From Cystobasidium ongulense (Eukaryota; Basidiomycota; Cystobasidiomycetes; Cystobasidiales; Cystobasidiaceae): 64,000 nucleotides of DNA. The position numbers were made by a program, and so were the translations under genes. How positions within the stretch are numbered: position 1 is the first letter of the stretch; each line of letters begins with the position of its first letter. Positions 33,827 to 45,007 of this stretch are shown one piece after another. The stretch is taken from the NCBI GenBank assembly GCA_022835595.1, contig BQUP01000002.1, positions 2,528,534 to 2,592,533 on the forward strand, read 5' to 3'. Below the pieces are notes generated by a model. That model was given only the letters and a program-made list of their open reading frames with translations. It was not told the origin of the DNA and made no database searches.

Positions 33827-35599
33827 ATGTCGCGGCAGACGAGCCACTTCCACATTGGAGTCGACTTCCCCGTCTACGCGCTCGCATGGCTGGATGACGA
33901 CCGTGTCGCTGTCACCGGCGGAGGTGGTGCTGGACGCAGCGGTGTCAAGAACAGTCTGGTGAGCCACGTCGCTAGCATATGAGCCATCGAGCTGGTGCTG
34001 CCTGCCTCTGCCGTAGCCTGCCTGAGCACGTGCAGCCAGCATCAGCCATATGGCGGAAGAGGATTGCAGGATGTTGGCAGTGACTGACATCAACTTGCCT
34101 GTTCAGAGCGTATACAAGGTCAATGCAATAGCTCAGACGTGTGACAGATCCCAAGAGCTGCTGCTGGCCCGCAGCGAGGATGCTCCGTCTACCATTGCAG
34201 CAAATCCCAAAGTGAGCGTCATTGCGTTTGATAGTAGTCTCCAGTACTGAGCTGCCCAACACACCAAACCATACGCGCAAGCAGAAGAGTGAGATCGTAC
34301 TAGGCATCAATTCAGATGTCGACACAATGGCCAAGGGGACGAACAATAATGTCCGACTGTTGTCATATACAGAGGATAGGTTAGTGTACCATTTACAGGC
34401 ACATTAAGCATGCATGTAACCATCTCTCTCATTTCAACCGATAGCATCAAAGAAAAGAAAGCGGCATCGACAATAGACGGCTCAAATAGCGAAATATACC
34501 AGAAAGTCACCAACTTCTCCGCAGACGGCTCAATGCTAGCTGTGGCCAGCAGCCAAAGTCAGGTGAGCCAAGAGAGGTTCCTCTTAGCAAAGTCGCATGC
34601 ATTGTTGACATTGACTTTATTGCTTATCTGTCTCCTGCAGCTGTCAATACTGTCCGCCAGCACTCTGCAGCGCATATATCCGGACCTGAACTTTGACAAG
34701 GACGAAATGTTCGACGCCGACTTCAGCTCTGACAACAAGCTGGTAAGTCGGAATTCATACACATGAAACCTACCATCAGCTCACACCGCTCCACGACAGT
34801 TCCTGGGAGCATCAGAGCATAAAATTAGCGTCTGGCCAGTATCAGACTCTATTTCTCCCTCAGATCCACCTCCAGAACCTACACAAGTCATACAACAACC
34901 AGTGCTTAGCAAAAGTCTCAAATGTACATTCCGTGCCGCTCGATTCGGACGAGGCGAGAATTCATCTCGGTTGTTTACAGTAGTCAACGCGTTACCTGCG
35001 AACAAATCAGGATCAGCCTCAGGACGGAATAAAGGAGAAAGAAAGGCTTTCATTTCAGTTTGGGATGTTGATACTTGGAAATTGATACGCACGAGAACTG
35101 TCGCCAAGAAACCTGTTACCAGTTTTGACATTTCTCCAGATGGAAAATTGCTGGCACTCGGAGGAAGTGATCTCAGCATTACTATCTTCGATGCAGAGAC
35201 TGTACAGGTGAGCTTTTGATTGACTTAGCAGCGAGATGTGCGGAGCTCTGATTATAGATGCGTGTATTAGCCCCTCCTATCTATTCTCAAAGCGCATGAC
35301 TTCCCATCGACATGCCTACGCTTCTCGCCAGATTCGAAACTGCTCATCAGCGGCAGTGCTGACAATACACTCCGCATCGTACTCGCCGACCAAGCGAACC
35401 ACCCCAGTGAGCAGGTTCAGCACAGTCAGCAACGCGTGTAAGCAATGTCAGACTGACTCTTCCAAAACTTCGCGCAGCACGTCATCGGGGCTTGCAGATG
35501 GCATTGATCACTCTCCTAGTGCTTCTTATTGCCATACTGATCCAATTCTACGCTGGTGATCAAGTCCTCGTGGCTGCGCGGAAGCACCTCCACCTTTGA
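33827..35599 (+). CDS. SEC12: Sec12-like guanine nucleotide exchange factor for Sar1
   Basis: Exons 33827-33958, 34107-34211, 34285-34379, 34445-34562, 34641-34742, 34800-35207, 35271-35435 and 35498-35599; 408 aa. Sec12 is an ER membrane protein that activates Sar1 to start COPII budding. The N-terminus has the hallmark GGGGAGRSGVKNSL (K-loop region). WD40 blades follow (ISVWDVDTWKLIRT, SFDISPDGKLLALGGSD, HDFPSTCLRFSPDSKLLISG, SADNTLRIV). The last exon encodes one membrane span (MALITLLVLLIAILIQFY) and a short luminal tail, giving the expected type II-like layout. The donor before the last exon (GTGTAAGC) is weak; without that splice the protein would end before the membrane span. The luminal part is much shorter than in budding yeast. 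Confidence 0.88.
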
Positions 35600-35844
35600 G
35601 ATCTCGACGTTCATTGCGCTACTAGCTACGAGGGATGCAGGCTTCTTGTGTGGCGCCAATTGTCGAATTCATACCGCTATACCTCTGTCGTATATTAGAT
35701 ATGCCATCGCTCACGCAATAGCAATACGAGGCTTGCCTGGTATTGTCTTTTCTGTCATGTTCTACTAGACCGGCTCTGAAATACAGAATATAATGCATGT
35801 TACATTGAATGTCTGTCTGGATACTAATCTGGGAAACGAAGACG

Positions 35845-36802
35845 CTAAACTGGTAGTATGCTACCTGCACCGCGAAGAGCCATCCTGCCACCGAACTGCA
35901 AAGTAGTGAAGCCGCCACTACAACACATCCGTTTTTTTCAGTAATTTCTTACGCATTAATTCAAGAAAGCGCAGGCTTACGGGAAATAAGCCACTAGATA
36001 GCTTAGCAAAGCCGCGAGCTGTATGATAGCGCAGATGAGGGTTGCGAGATATGCTTTCTTCTGAACACGGGATCGCCACGTCAGCATTCGTAGCTATAGA
36101 GACACAGTATCCTGGGTGTTAGCTCCACTTACTCCGATTGCGAAGAATAAGGTTAGGGCCAGACTGCCTAGCCACGCCGCTGTGAAGGGTAAGCGCTCTT
36201 TCGAGGTAATATGCTTGAGGTGTGCCAGCGGGCCGGCGAGGATGGCGAATCTGAAGAAGATAGGTTGAGCCTTCGGATAACATCTCATGCGCGGGAGGTT
36301 TCCTTACCCCAACATGAATAACAAGCTGCCCATGCTGAAGGCCACAGCGAACTTCCGTGGTTTAATAGCGAGCATAGGTATCGTCAAGAAAGCTACCAAG
36401 AAGCAGACTGCGGCACCAGCGCAGCATAACAGGAATCCCAAGAATCGTTCCCATCTTGAAAGTGCAAAGTATGCTTCCTCTTCATTCGTACGCTCATTGG
36501 ATCTCAGAGGGATGTAGCCTGATATGCCGAGCGTGTTTGAAAGGCGAGTGAATGGATTCGTCGACGCATCCGCTGCTCCGGACGTGGATGTTGCGGCGCC
36601 GCCCGCTGAATCATTTGTGCGTCCTCTTGCCCATCGAAAGCTGGATTACGGTAATGCGTGTCGTTGTTGCCGGGTTGGTGTCGTTCATACGGTTCACGTG
36701 CATGGCATCATTGCAGTCAGATCAACCTGGCACAAAGACAGCAGACAGTCAAGCAGGAACTCACCCTTGCAGCTGGTCGCGGAAGGACTGTTCTGCTGAC
36801 AT
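35845..36802 (-). CDS. SFT2: SFT2-family vesicle transport membrane protein
   Basis: Exons on the minus strand: 36802-36765, 36625-36308, 36250-36133, 36093-35981 and 35917-35845; 219 aa. SFT2 proteins are four-span Golgi membrane proteins that support endosome-to-Golgi fusion. The N-terminus is soluble with a Ser/Ala-rich linker and [18 protein letters not shown]. Spans follow: [58 protein letters not shown] and [20 protein letters not shown]. The family's C-terminal FPGG ... QFGG motif lies in the last exon ([20 protein letters not shown]), which supports that terminal exon. The gene starts 91 bp from the AT-rich palindrome array. Confidence 0.88.
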
Positions 36803-36892
36803 GATGCAGCAACCGCTGAATTGCCCTCGCTCTGCCTTGCGGTCGGAGTAGAGCAAAGCCAACGTGGAGCTCGACGCTGACAGCTGAAGAGG

Positions 36893-37415
36893 ACATTATT
36901 ATTAATTTATTGATATTACTTTTGAATTGTTAATGATAATACCTTTCTAGAAAGTGTTCTTTCTAGAAAGTTTCTAGAAAGGTATTATTATTAACATAAA
37001 AGTAGTATTAACAAAGTAATAATAATATCTTTCTAGAAAGTATCCTTTCTAGAAAGATATTATTATTAATGCAAAAGTAGTACTAACAAAGTAATAGAAA
37101 GTTAATGATTTAAAAGTAGTAGTAACAAAGTAATAATAATACCTTTCTAGAAAGATACTTTCTAGAAAGATACTATTATTACTTTGTTAATACTACTTTT
37201 ATGTTAATAATAATATCATTCTAGAAAGTATGCTTTCTAGAAAAGTACTATTATTAATTGAAAAGTAGTACTAATACATTAATAATAATATCATTCTAGA
37301 AAGTACACTTTCTAGCAACATATTATTATTACTTTATTAATATTACTACTGAATTATCAATGATAATATTACTTTTGAATTGTTAATGATACTATTTCTC
37401 TAGAAAGTGTTCTTT
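36893..37415. repeat. AT-rich array of nested palindromes (CTTTCTAGAAAG units)
   Basis: This ~520-bp block is strikingly AT-rich against its surroundings and has sharp edges. About eleven TCTAGA cores occur, most within the perfect 12-bp palindrome CTTTCTAGAAAG, usually in pairs 3-4 nt apart. Larger inverted repeats are built around the pairs. One is perfect, with 23-bp arms and a 4-nt spacer, around 37018-37067. Another, about 89 bp overall with few mismatches, covers 37112-37200. A phrase close to AAAAGTAGTA(T/C)TAACAAAGTAATA recurs in both orientations. A 25-bp direct repeat (36913-36937 and 37366-37390) brackets the block. No reading frame is present. It fills most of the divergent promoter between SFT2 (start 36802) and the NIPA gene (start 37612). 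The flanks (36803-36892 and 37416-37611) have normal composition. Confidence 0.85.
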
Positions 37416-37611
37416 AGGAGCTGCCTTGATCCTGCATCGACCGGGACCGACATGGAGCTTTGACTGGCTTTTTGGACTGCACGGACACACCTATCCATGC
37501 CATCAAGAGCCACTTAACACGCAAAAGCATGCAGCTCGCCGTCTGAAGCTCACCCCATATCGACATCTCACTTCGGCCTGCGCTGCCACCAGCAAACCGC
37601 TGGACATCCAG

Positions 37612-40084
37612 ATGGTGCCGCTTGATAACAGCTACATCGGGATAGCTGTCAGTATAGCCGGCAATGTGCTCATTAGTGTCTCCCTCAAGTGAGTTGCGAT
37701 CCAGATGATATTCTCCAGTGGATGCCAAATGCACGACCATGACACACACGCTCGCTGACTTCTAAAATACCATCTACCAGCACACAAAAGTTAGCCCACA
37801 AGCGTTTATCGGAAGAACACCACAGACAAAGCAACCCTGCCGAGAGCCTCAGGCAGGCCAAAAGTAATAGGAAAAACCGCACACCGCAGCATCAAACGGA
37901 GCGTACACCTCTGCTTCCCTCGTCGAAGAAACCGAAATCGAATTCGCAATCGACAAGCAAACGACATAATCTCACTGTTTATTCAATAGAGCAGCCCTCA
38001 AACAAGGATAATGCATCTGGAAACTCTTCTAATACTAGTCAAAGTCAAGAGGACGATACGCTGATTATCCGGGAGCTGCCTCATCCCGCAGAGATTGTTC
38101 GCGACCTAGCCGAAAATGGTACCGAACTGGCTGTACAAGACGGTACAAATGGTCGTATACGGAGGAAATGGCTAGATATCCGAAAGCCTCAGCAAACAAT
38201 ACCGGCTTCATCTATGAATGGTAACAGTATATCGGAGTCCCGACCTCATCACCCAGAGAGGACCGCCAGCCGAAACAGCAGTAGACAGACTGGAGCAACC
38301 TCGAGGTCTAACGGGAAATCGCCCAAGTCTGGAAGCAGCTTCTATGCCAGCAGGGTAAGCCTCAGATAGCTTTAACAAGCTTCACATATGTGCTAACGAA
38401 ATTATGGCTGCAGCTCTGGTGGTTGGGGCTTTGCTTGATGGCGCTGGGAGAGCTAGGGAACTTCACCTCGTTAGTCCCTCAGCCTATGATGCAGACCTGC
38501 GATACCAGTAGCAAGGACAACGTCTGAACAGTGTGGTTTTCTCCAGATACGCATTCGCACCTGCCTCAGTTGTAGCACCACTCGGTACTACCGCTCTAAT
38601 TGCAAACTGCTTCATCGCACCACTTATGCTGCACGAACGCTTCCGCAAGAAGGATATTGTTGGTATTGGCTTTTCGATAGTTGGCGCTGTTACCATCGTT
38701 CTCAGCAGCAAAAGTAGTAATAAATCTGTAAGAACCTCTACCCTGCTCTCGGAGATAGCTTTGGCATGAAAGCTGACGAAAGCTCACCGCAGCTTACACC
38801 TCATCAATTCATAAAAGCGGTTTCTCAGCCTGCCTTCGTCGTATATGCATTTATCTCTTTGGGACTCATTGTGTGAATAATACAAACTGTCAGCCAGTCA
38901 ACTTAGCTGACCCCAATCACTTCAGTGTCCTCCTTGTACTATCACGTACAAGAGCTGGAGACAAGTATCTTGCTATCGATATATTGATATGCGCGCTCTG
39001 TGGAGGATTCACCGTATTATCCGTCAAAGCTTTCTCATCCTTCTTGACGCAAAACTTCATTGACTGGTAAAGCCGATCTAGACTACCTTCAGGGTAAGCC
39101 CACCAGCTGACACAAATTTGTTTCTTGGTGGATACAGCTTCAAACAGTGGCCGACGTATCCTGTTCTGGCAGTGCTGGCTGCGACAGCTATCATGCAAAT
39201 CATTTTTCTCAATAAAGCATTACGGAGCTTTGAGAGTCGAGTCGTTGTGCCAACGCAATTCGTCAGTTTCACTATTTCCGCTATCACCGGTTCAGCTATA
39301 CTATACCGAGACTTTGAAGATGTACAGCTTGGCAAGGTCGTCGCTTTCTGTAAGTCTTTCTCCTGTGCTTCGCTTATAGCCAAGCTGAGTCTCTCATGGT
39401 ACCACAGTCCTCGGCATTGTACTAGTCTTCATCGGAGTTGTCTTCTTGACGAGTTCAAAGCACACGGATCAGGAAGAATCGTCCGGCGGTGACACGTCAC
39501 AATCTACAGCGGCCACTCAACACGACCCCAATGACTCTCAGATCTCTACATCGTCTGTCGATTCGGATGGACGTATGCTTGAGGGTGTTGCGATTACATC
39601 TCGTCCACCTAACACAGTGGCACAATCGTTAGCATACAGCCCTCGCAAGGTCGGGCGTGTATTACGGAAGTACAACTCAATAGGCATGCTTCCATCGAGA
39701 TCACGTACTTCAAGCACAGCTGTCGCTACTCCGATTCGGTCTGCGAGAACGCCGCAGCTCGCAACGTCGAAGCTCTTCTCACCTGGATACCTACTTATCG
39801 CTGGAAGTGGCTTCGGGAGTATGAACAACGACGACAGTGATGATGGAGATGGCATAGAAGAATTAGGTGAAGATCTCGAATCTGGCTTGACGCGGAGAAG
39901 CAGCGGGAGCAGCAACAGCGGCAATGTAAAGGATATACAGCGAGGTGGGCAAGAAACCTTGATGGATGATGACGGCGTTACCGTACTTCCTCGGCAAGAA
40001 GTCGGAGTCGCGCAGGAGTCTGAAGATGAGGACTGCGAACCTATGACTCGAAGCGCATTGATGCGAAGATCTGGAACTGTCTAG
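37612..40084 (+). CDS. NIPA-family (magnesium) transporter with large loop and tail
   Basis: Exons 37612-37688, 37781-38354, 38414-38469, 38547-38727, 38793-38872, 38926-39066, 39138-39349 and 39408-40084; 665 aa. NIPA proteins are multi-span DMT-superfamily carriers linked to Mg2+ uptake. The family core is clear: YIGIAVSIAGNVLISVSLN, then LWWLGLCLMALGELGNFTSY, AFAPASVVAPLGTTALIANC, LMLHERFRKKDIVGIGFSIV, LICALCGGFTVLSVKAFSSF, VVVPTQFVSFTISAITGSAI and LGIVLVFIGVVFLTSSK. Two parts are unusual: a ~185-residue polar insertion between TM1 and TM2 (exon 2), and a ~215-residue acidic and Ser-rich C-terminal tail. The core family has about 300-400 residues. The substrate is inferred from the family only. 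Confidence 0.88.
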
Positions 40085-40625
40085 ACACCTCTATATAACG
40101 ATCGAATGTGTATCCTTGCAAGCAAGAAGTGTGGGACAGAAGGGTCCTTGTCTCTTCTGAAGCACACCGCTCTATTTCCAGAGACATGTGGTGTCAGTTA
40201 CTTCATTGTATCATAGAAGCAACGGTGTTCTTTCTAAATAGACTATTTTCAAGTATGAATTCACAATGTATTGACTGTGTGGCCATAAATGTTTGACCAA
40301 AAGCAAGTGTACCTTGAGTGGCCTAACGTCCTCCAGACCATCTAGAACCTGCTTCAAAATAGCATAGCCCGTGACGAGCACAACGCACAGCACGCATGCT
40401 CGACTGCACGCCACGCCCGGCGTTTGGCTTTTGACGGACCAAGACCGAACACGCGATGGACTGGATGTAGATGCGGCGCGGTCGCACCATGACTCTCTAC
40501 AAACTGCTTCTCTCTTTCTGAGGGCAGCTCTTTAGGTTCTCAGCAGTTCTGTTCAAGGCGTATACTCCAACTGCAGCAGGTGCAAGCAGTTCGGCCTCGA
40601 TCATCCTGCAAGAGCTCCACACAGC
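40085..40625. other. Intergenic region before PLC1
   Basis: About 540 bp holding the 3' end of the NIPA gene and the promoter of PLC1. No gene, RNA or repeat is apparent. Confidence 0.5.
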
Positions 40626-43600
40626 ATGGAAGCAGCAGCCGTCGCTCAGGATGGGCATGGTGGAGCTGTAGAGCCTCAAGATGCTGTCTATGTGCTCAGT
40701 CCCGAGAGCGCCGCTACTTCAAGCACGCCCACAGGCACGCACGCTGCTACGGGTGGCGAACAAGCGCTCGACCTGTCCAACGCAGGTCCACTGACTACTC
40801 CCGAGCTGCAACACAGCCAGCGTGCCTCTACACGCCAAGACACGTTCAGCTTTGAGCAGTCTACTCAGGACGAGTTCTATAATGCGATCAGCCCCGCTAT
40901 CAAACATGGTACTGCCATGCTCAAGGTCTCGGCCAAAAAGGTCCAACGCCGTTTGGTACGCATAAAGCCTGAAGCAGGTCAGCTCCTATGGGAGTCCAAG
41001 CATGCTGGCATTTGTGAGTTCTGGCTCATTGAATAGTACTCTACGCAGATACACGCAAATGCTAACAGCGTTTGCCCTTGAACAGTAAACATTGAGAATA
41101 TTCGAGAATTACGCTTTGGTGCCGACGCTAGAGGTTTCCGAGAACAATTCAAGGTGGCCCCAGATTGCGAATCACGCTGGATATCAATCATTTACACCTC
41201 TTCTGGAAGATACAAGATCCTTCATCTAGTCGCTCTGACCTCGGAAGATTTCAAACTATGGCGTGATACTCTTCAAACATTATATGACCAGCGAAAAGAA
41301 TTGATGGGTGGTTTGGATCAAATGAGGAAAAGGCAGTCTGTTTGGCTTAAACAGCATTGGAGTAATGCGGATATTAACGAAGATCAGAAACTAGACATTG
41401 GAGATGTTGAAACGCTCTGTAGGAACTTGAATATTTCAGCTTCGCCGGTAGCCATAAGAACCAACTTTGAGGTACGCAGGGCAAGTCTCTTCAAGGCAAG
41501 TGCCTCTGACTTACATTGATGTTGCACTCTATAGCGAGCCGACGTACAAAAGAGGGGATACCTCGACTTTACAGATTTTCAGCTCTTTGTCAAATACTTG
41601 CGTCGTCGACCTGAAGTCGAAGAGCTCATGCGAAGCCTGTCCGGTTCTACGGATAGTGTTACTCCAATAGCATTCAAGAACTTCATGAAGACCATTCAAA
41701 AGGTATGCTTCGGCCAGCTTGTACTGTTATTGCCTGGCCAATGAGGTAAACCTGATATTTCTCCTTTGCCAGACAACATTACCAGATATGACTATCGATG
41801 CTATCTATTCCAAGTTCTCAGAACTAAAGACAGATAATCACAATGGTAATACGACCCGAATCATGACAAATGATGGCTTTACATCGTTCCTCATGTCGAG
41901 CGATAACATGGCATTTAGCGAGAAACAGCTTCGTATCTGTGATGATATGACCAAACCTTTGTGCGAATACTACATCTCGAGCAGTCATAATGTGAGTGCT
42001 TGTGGTGAGATTGATAGTACAACTTTGGACTAGAGGCTAACGTTCGGGATTGAATAGACATACCTTGTCGGTAGTCAACTCACTGGGGACAGCACTGCAG
42101 AGGGTTACATTCGGGCTCTCCAGCAAGGATGCCGTACAGTAGAATGTGAGCTGGAATAACTTGCAGCTGCTGTTGAGTCTGCGCTGACTCTGATCCCCTA
42201 AGTGGACATCTGGGACGGTCCTGATGAACCCCTCGTTTATCACGGCCGGACATTAACATCCCGTCTTCCAGTCCGAGATGCCTTGACAGCTATAGCAAAA
42301 TATGCCTTCGTAGCATCACCCTATCCAGTAATATTAAGCATGGAAGTACATTGCGATCACGCACAACAAGATAAATTAGCAGAAATTTTAAAAACTACAT
42401 TAGGAAAAGCATTAGTTACATCACCTTTATTCGGTGAATATCATGGTGATCACAGAAATGAAACTGATTCAATAGCTACCTCACCACCTAGTTTAGAAAA
42501 ACTGCCATCACCTGAACATCTAAAATATCGTATATTGGTAAAAGCAAAAAATTTATGGGTTATCAAACGTTCTCAATTGACCAAAAATGGTCAAAATATA
42601 ACTATGGAAAGCTCAGAGGAGAGTAGCTCTTCTTCTGCTGGAGGTGGAGGTGCTGGCTCTTCTGATTCTGATATTAAAAAAGGTAAGCCCAGGTGTAATG
42701 CAGCGTGGTCTGCCTTCTTCGTAAATTATCAGATACTTGCTGACCGTTGTTCATTCATCGGTGAATACTATCACAGTCTTTAATTCAGCCTTGAGGCTTA
42801 TTCGATCCGGAAGTAGTAGCGGTGGGAGCTCCAATACTTCCGTCTCACCTACAGCATCACCACCTGCAACGTCTAAACAGGCAAACTTTAATTTCCACCC
42901 ATTGAATAACGCGTCTGGTCAATCTATGGCACCTTCAAGCGGAGGAGCGCCATCAGAACGACAGCAGATCACCACTGCCAGCACTTCTTCAAATCAAAAT
43001 TTGGACATCTTGCATGGACAATCATCGTCGGACAAGAATGCAGTTGGACGCAGATTGTCTATACATCGTTTGAGTAGTCGCTCGGAAACTACTACTAGCA
43101 GCAGCTTAGCTTCCACAAACTCGAACAATACCACCTCGAGCCTAACGTTAGCTGGAGCGGATGCTAAGAAGGATAAACCACTCATGAGTCTATCGCTGGC
43201 TGCTTTGTTGATTTATACTATTGGAGTCAAGTGGAGAGGTGAGTTGAGTATGCATCTACGATATTGGCTGTATGCGTGTCAATAGAACTGATCATGATGC
43301 TGTTCCCCTCTATACGTGTGATTGTCTATCTTCTCCAACAAACTCCCATCTGTTTGTCCTTCAATCTATCGATGAATGCAGGCCTCAACCGTAAAGAACA
43401 ATATGACCCTTCGCACATCATCTCACTTGGTGAACGAAGAGCCAACAAGATAATTAAAGAGGCACGCAAAGACTTGATCGCACATTGTCGAACTCATCTC
43501 GTCCGTTCTTATCCAGCAGGAACTCGGTTCACCTCTTCAAATTATCTACCATTTTATTATTGGGCTGTTGGAATACAATTGGTTTCATTGAATTGGCAAA

Positions 43601-44282
43601 CTTATGATCTAGGTACAGAGATTAATTTTTCATTCTTTCAACGTAATGGTAGGAGTGGATATATTCTCAAACCTGATATACTTAGATTGAAACGGGATGA
43701 AGAAAAGGATAAAGAATCTTTGGTGAAATTGGAGAAATATTGTTTGACAATTGAAATTTTGTCAGCACAGCAATTACCAAAACCAAGATTATATGATCCA
43801 TCTAGTAATTTATTTACAGAAGCAGATGAAAAAGGAAAAGAAGAAGTTAAAAATTCATTAAGTGGTAATATCTCAATTAATCCATTTATTGAATTAACAA
43901 TTTTAACACCCACGATTTTGAAAGATGATATAATCAAATATAAAACAAATATTACAATTGGAAATGGATTTAATCCTACTTTTGAAAATAACAAATTTAA
44001 AATTCACTTCAACACACCACCTGATATGATAGATTTAGCTTTTTTAAGAATTGAAACACTAGCTAGAATTGGTAATGACGATTTGTCTTTGGGTAAATAT
44101 ACTGTTTCTTTACCTGTATTGATGCCGGGTGAGTCCAGTTTCAAACTCACTTTTCACTTTGTATATGTTGGTCTAAGGTGCAGTTGTTTTTAGGATATCG
44201 ACATGTACCGCTGTATGATTACCTGGGTCAGCAGTATTTGTTCTCTTCCCTATTCATCTATACTTGTCTACAGAAGTTGTAA
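40626..44282 (+). CDS. PLC1: Phosphoinositide-specific phospholipase C (PLC-delta type)
   Basis: Exons 40626-41013, 41086-41471, 41535-41702, 41773-41991, 42058-42145, 42203-42682, 42789-43238, 43382-44128 and 44194-44282; 1004 aa. PLC hydrolyses PIP2 to IP3 and diacylglycerol. Domain order: PH-like region ([20 protein letters not shown]), EF-hand region ([20 protein letters not shown]), and the X box with catalytic histidines in SSSHNTYLVGSQ (~386) and [11 protein letters not shown] (~430) plus ELDIWDG. A long Ser/Gly-rich X-Y linker (~170 residues, exons 6-7) follows, then the Y box ([51 protein letters not shown]) and a C-terminal C2 domain ([16 protein letters not shown] to [18 protein letters not shown]). 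Codon use in parts of exons 6 and 8 is clearly AT-rich compared with exon 1. Confidence 0.94.
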
Positions 44283-45007
44283 GTGGAGAAGCTAGGGTAC
44301 GTAGAATCAGAGGTCGGGCATGAGATAGACGGAGAGGCGCATTGAGGTTGACTACAGCAAGGAGTGTCCGAGATTACGAATGAGAAGTAACGAGGGAGTG
44401 GTAGCAGTGACGATGCAGTAGCTGGAGGTGGGGAATGATGATGTCATGTATATCCTGTAGACACGAATACACGAGTCTTGTTTGTCATTCGCAAGCAGCA
44501 TTATTGTGTGTTGCGTTTGTCCATCAGATTGACACTCGGCAGGAACCAGCGGCGATAAGGGATTGTCATCAGCATGTCTCGGCTAATCTGATCTGATCTA
44601 ATCTAAGCTATGATACTGCTGTACCGCACTTGTGTCAATTTAATTAGTAGTGCGCAGAGATCGGCGTGAAAGTCGCAAGCGGCTAATGTTGAGATGGTGC
44701 CGGGCTAAGCTTATAAGGTGCAAGCGCGAATGTGGGGGCCCGGACTTGGACTCGGAGGATGGACTGGACTGGGGAATGTGGAGGGGCGGCGAGGTCATCC
44801 GGACAAGCTTGCTTTCAATCCAATCCAATCCAATCCAATCCAATCCAATCCAATCCAATCCAATCCACCGCGACTTGGAGGGCATCACAAGGCACTCGAG
44901 CGAGCGACTCACCAGGTGGGTGAGTGAAATAGTACCAAGTGTGGATGTCGCTCACCTTCATCGCTCGCTCTCTTTCTTCAGCTCGACGACTCGCTCATCA
45001 CACCACC
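44283..45007. other. Intergenic region with a CAATC pentanucleotide run
   Basis: About 725 bp holding the PLC1 terminator and the promoter of the Ser-rich protein gene. Short GATCT/AATCT words recur near 44583-44610, and ten CAATC copies lie at 44816-44865 (separate entry). An in-frame ATG at 44945 would add 21 residues (MSLTFIARSLSSARRLAHHT) to the next protein, resembling a mitochondrial presequence, so its true start is uncertain. Confidence 0.5.
44816..44865. repeat. (CAATC)10 pentanucleotide microsatellite
   Basis: Ten uninterrupted copies of CAATC on the plus strand. Each junction creates a CCAAT box, giving a head-to-tail array of nine or more CCAAT words about 140-190 bp before the start codon at 45008. 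Confidence 0.92.

Noticed and set aside
36893-37415. Possible CRISPR-like repeat array
   Set aside because: Repeats are palindromic, irregularly spaced and AT-rich with no unique spacers, and the host is a eukaryote.
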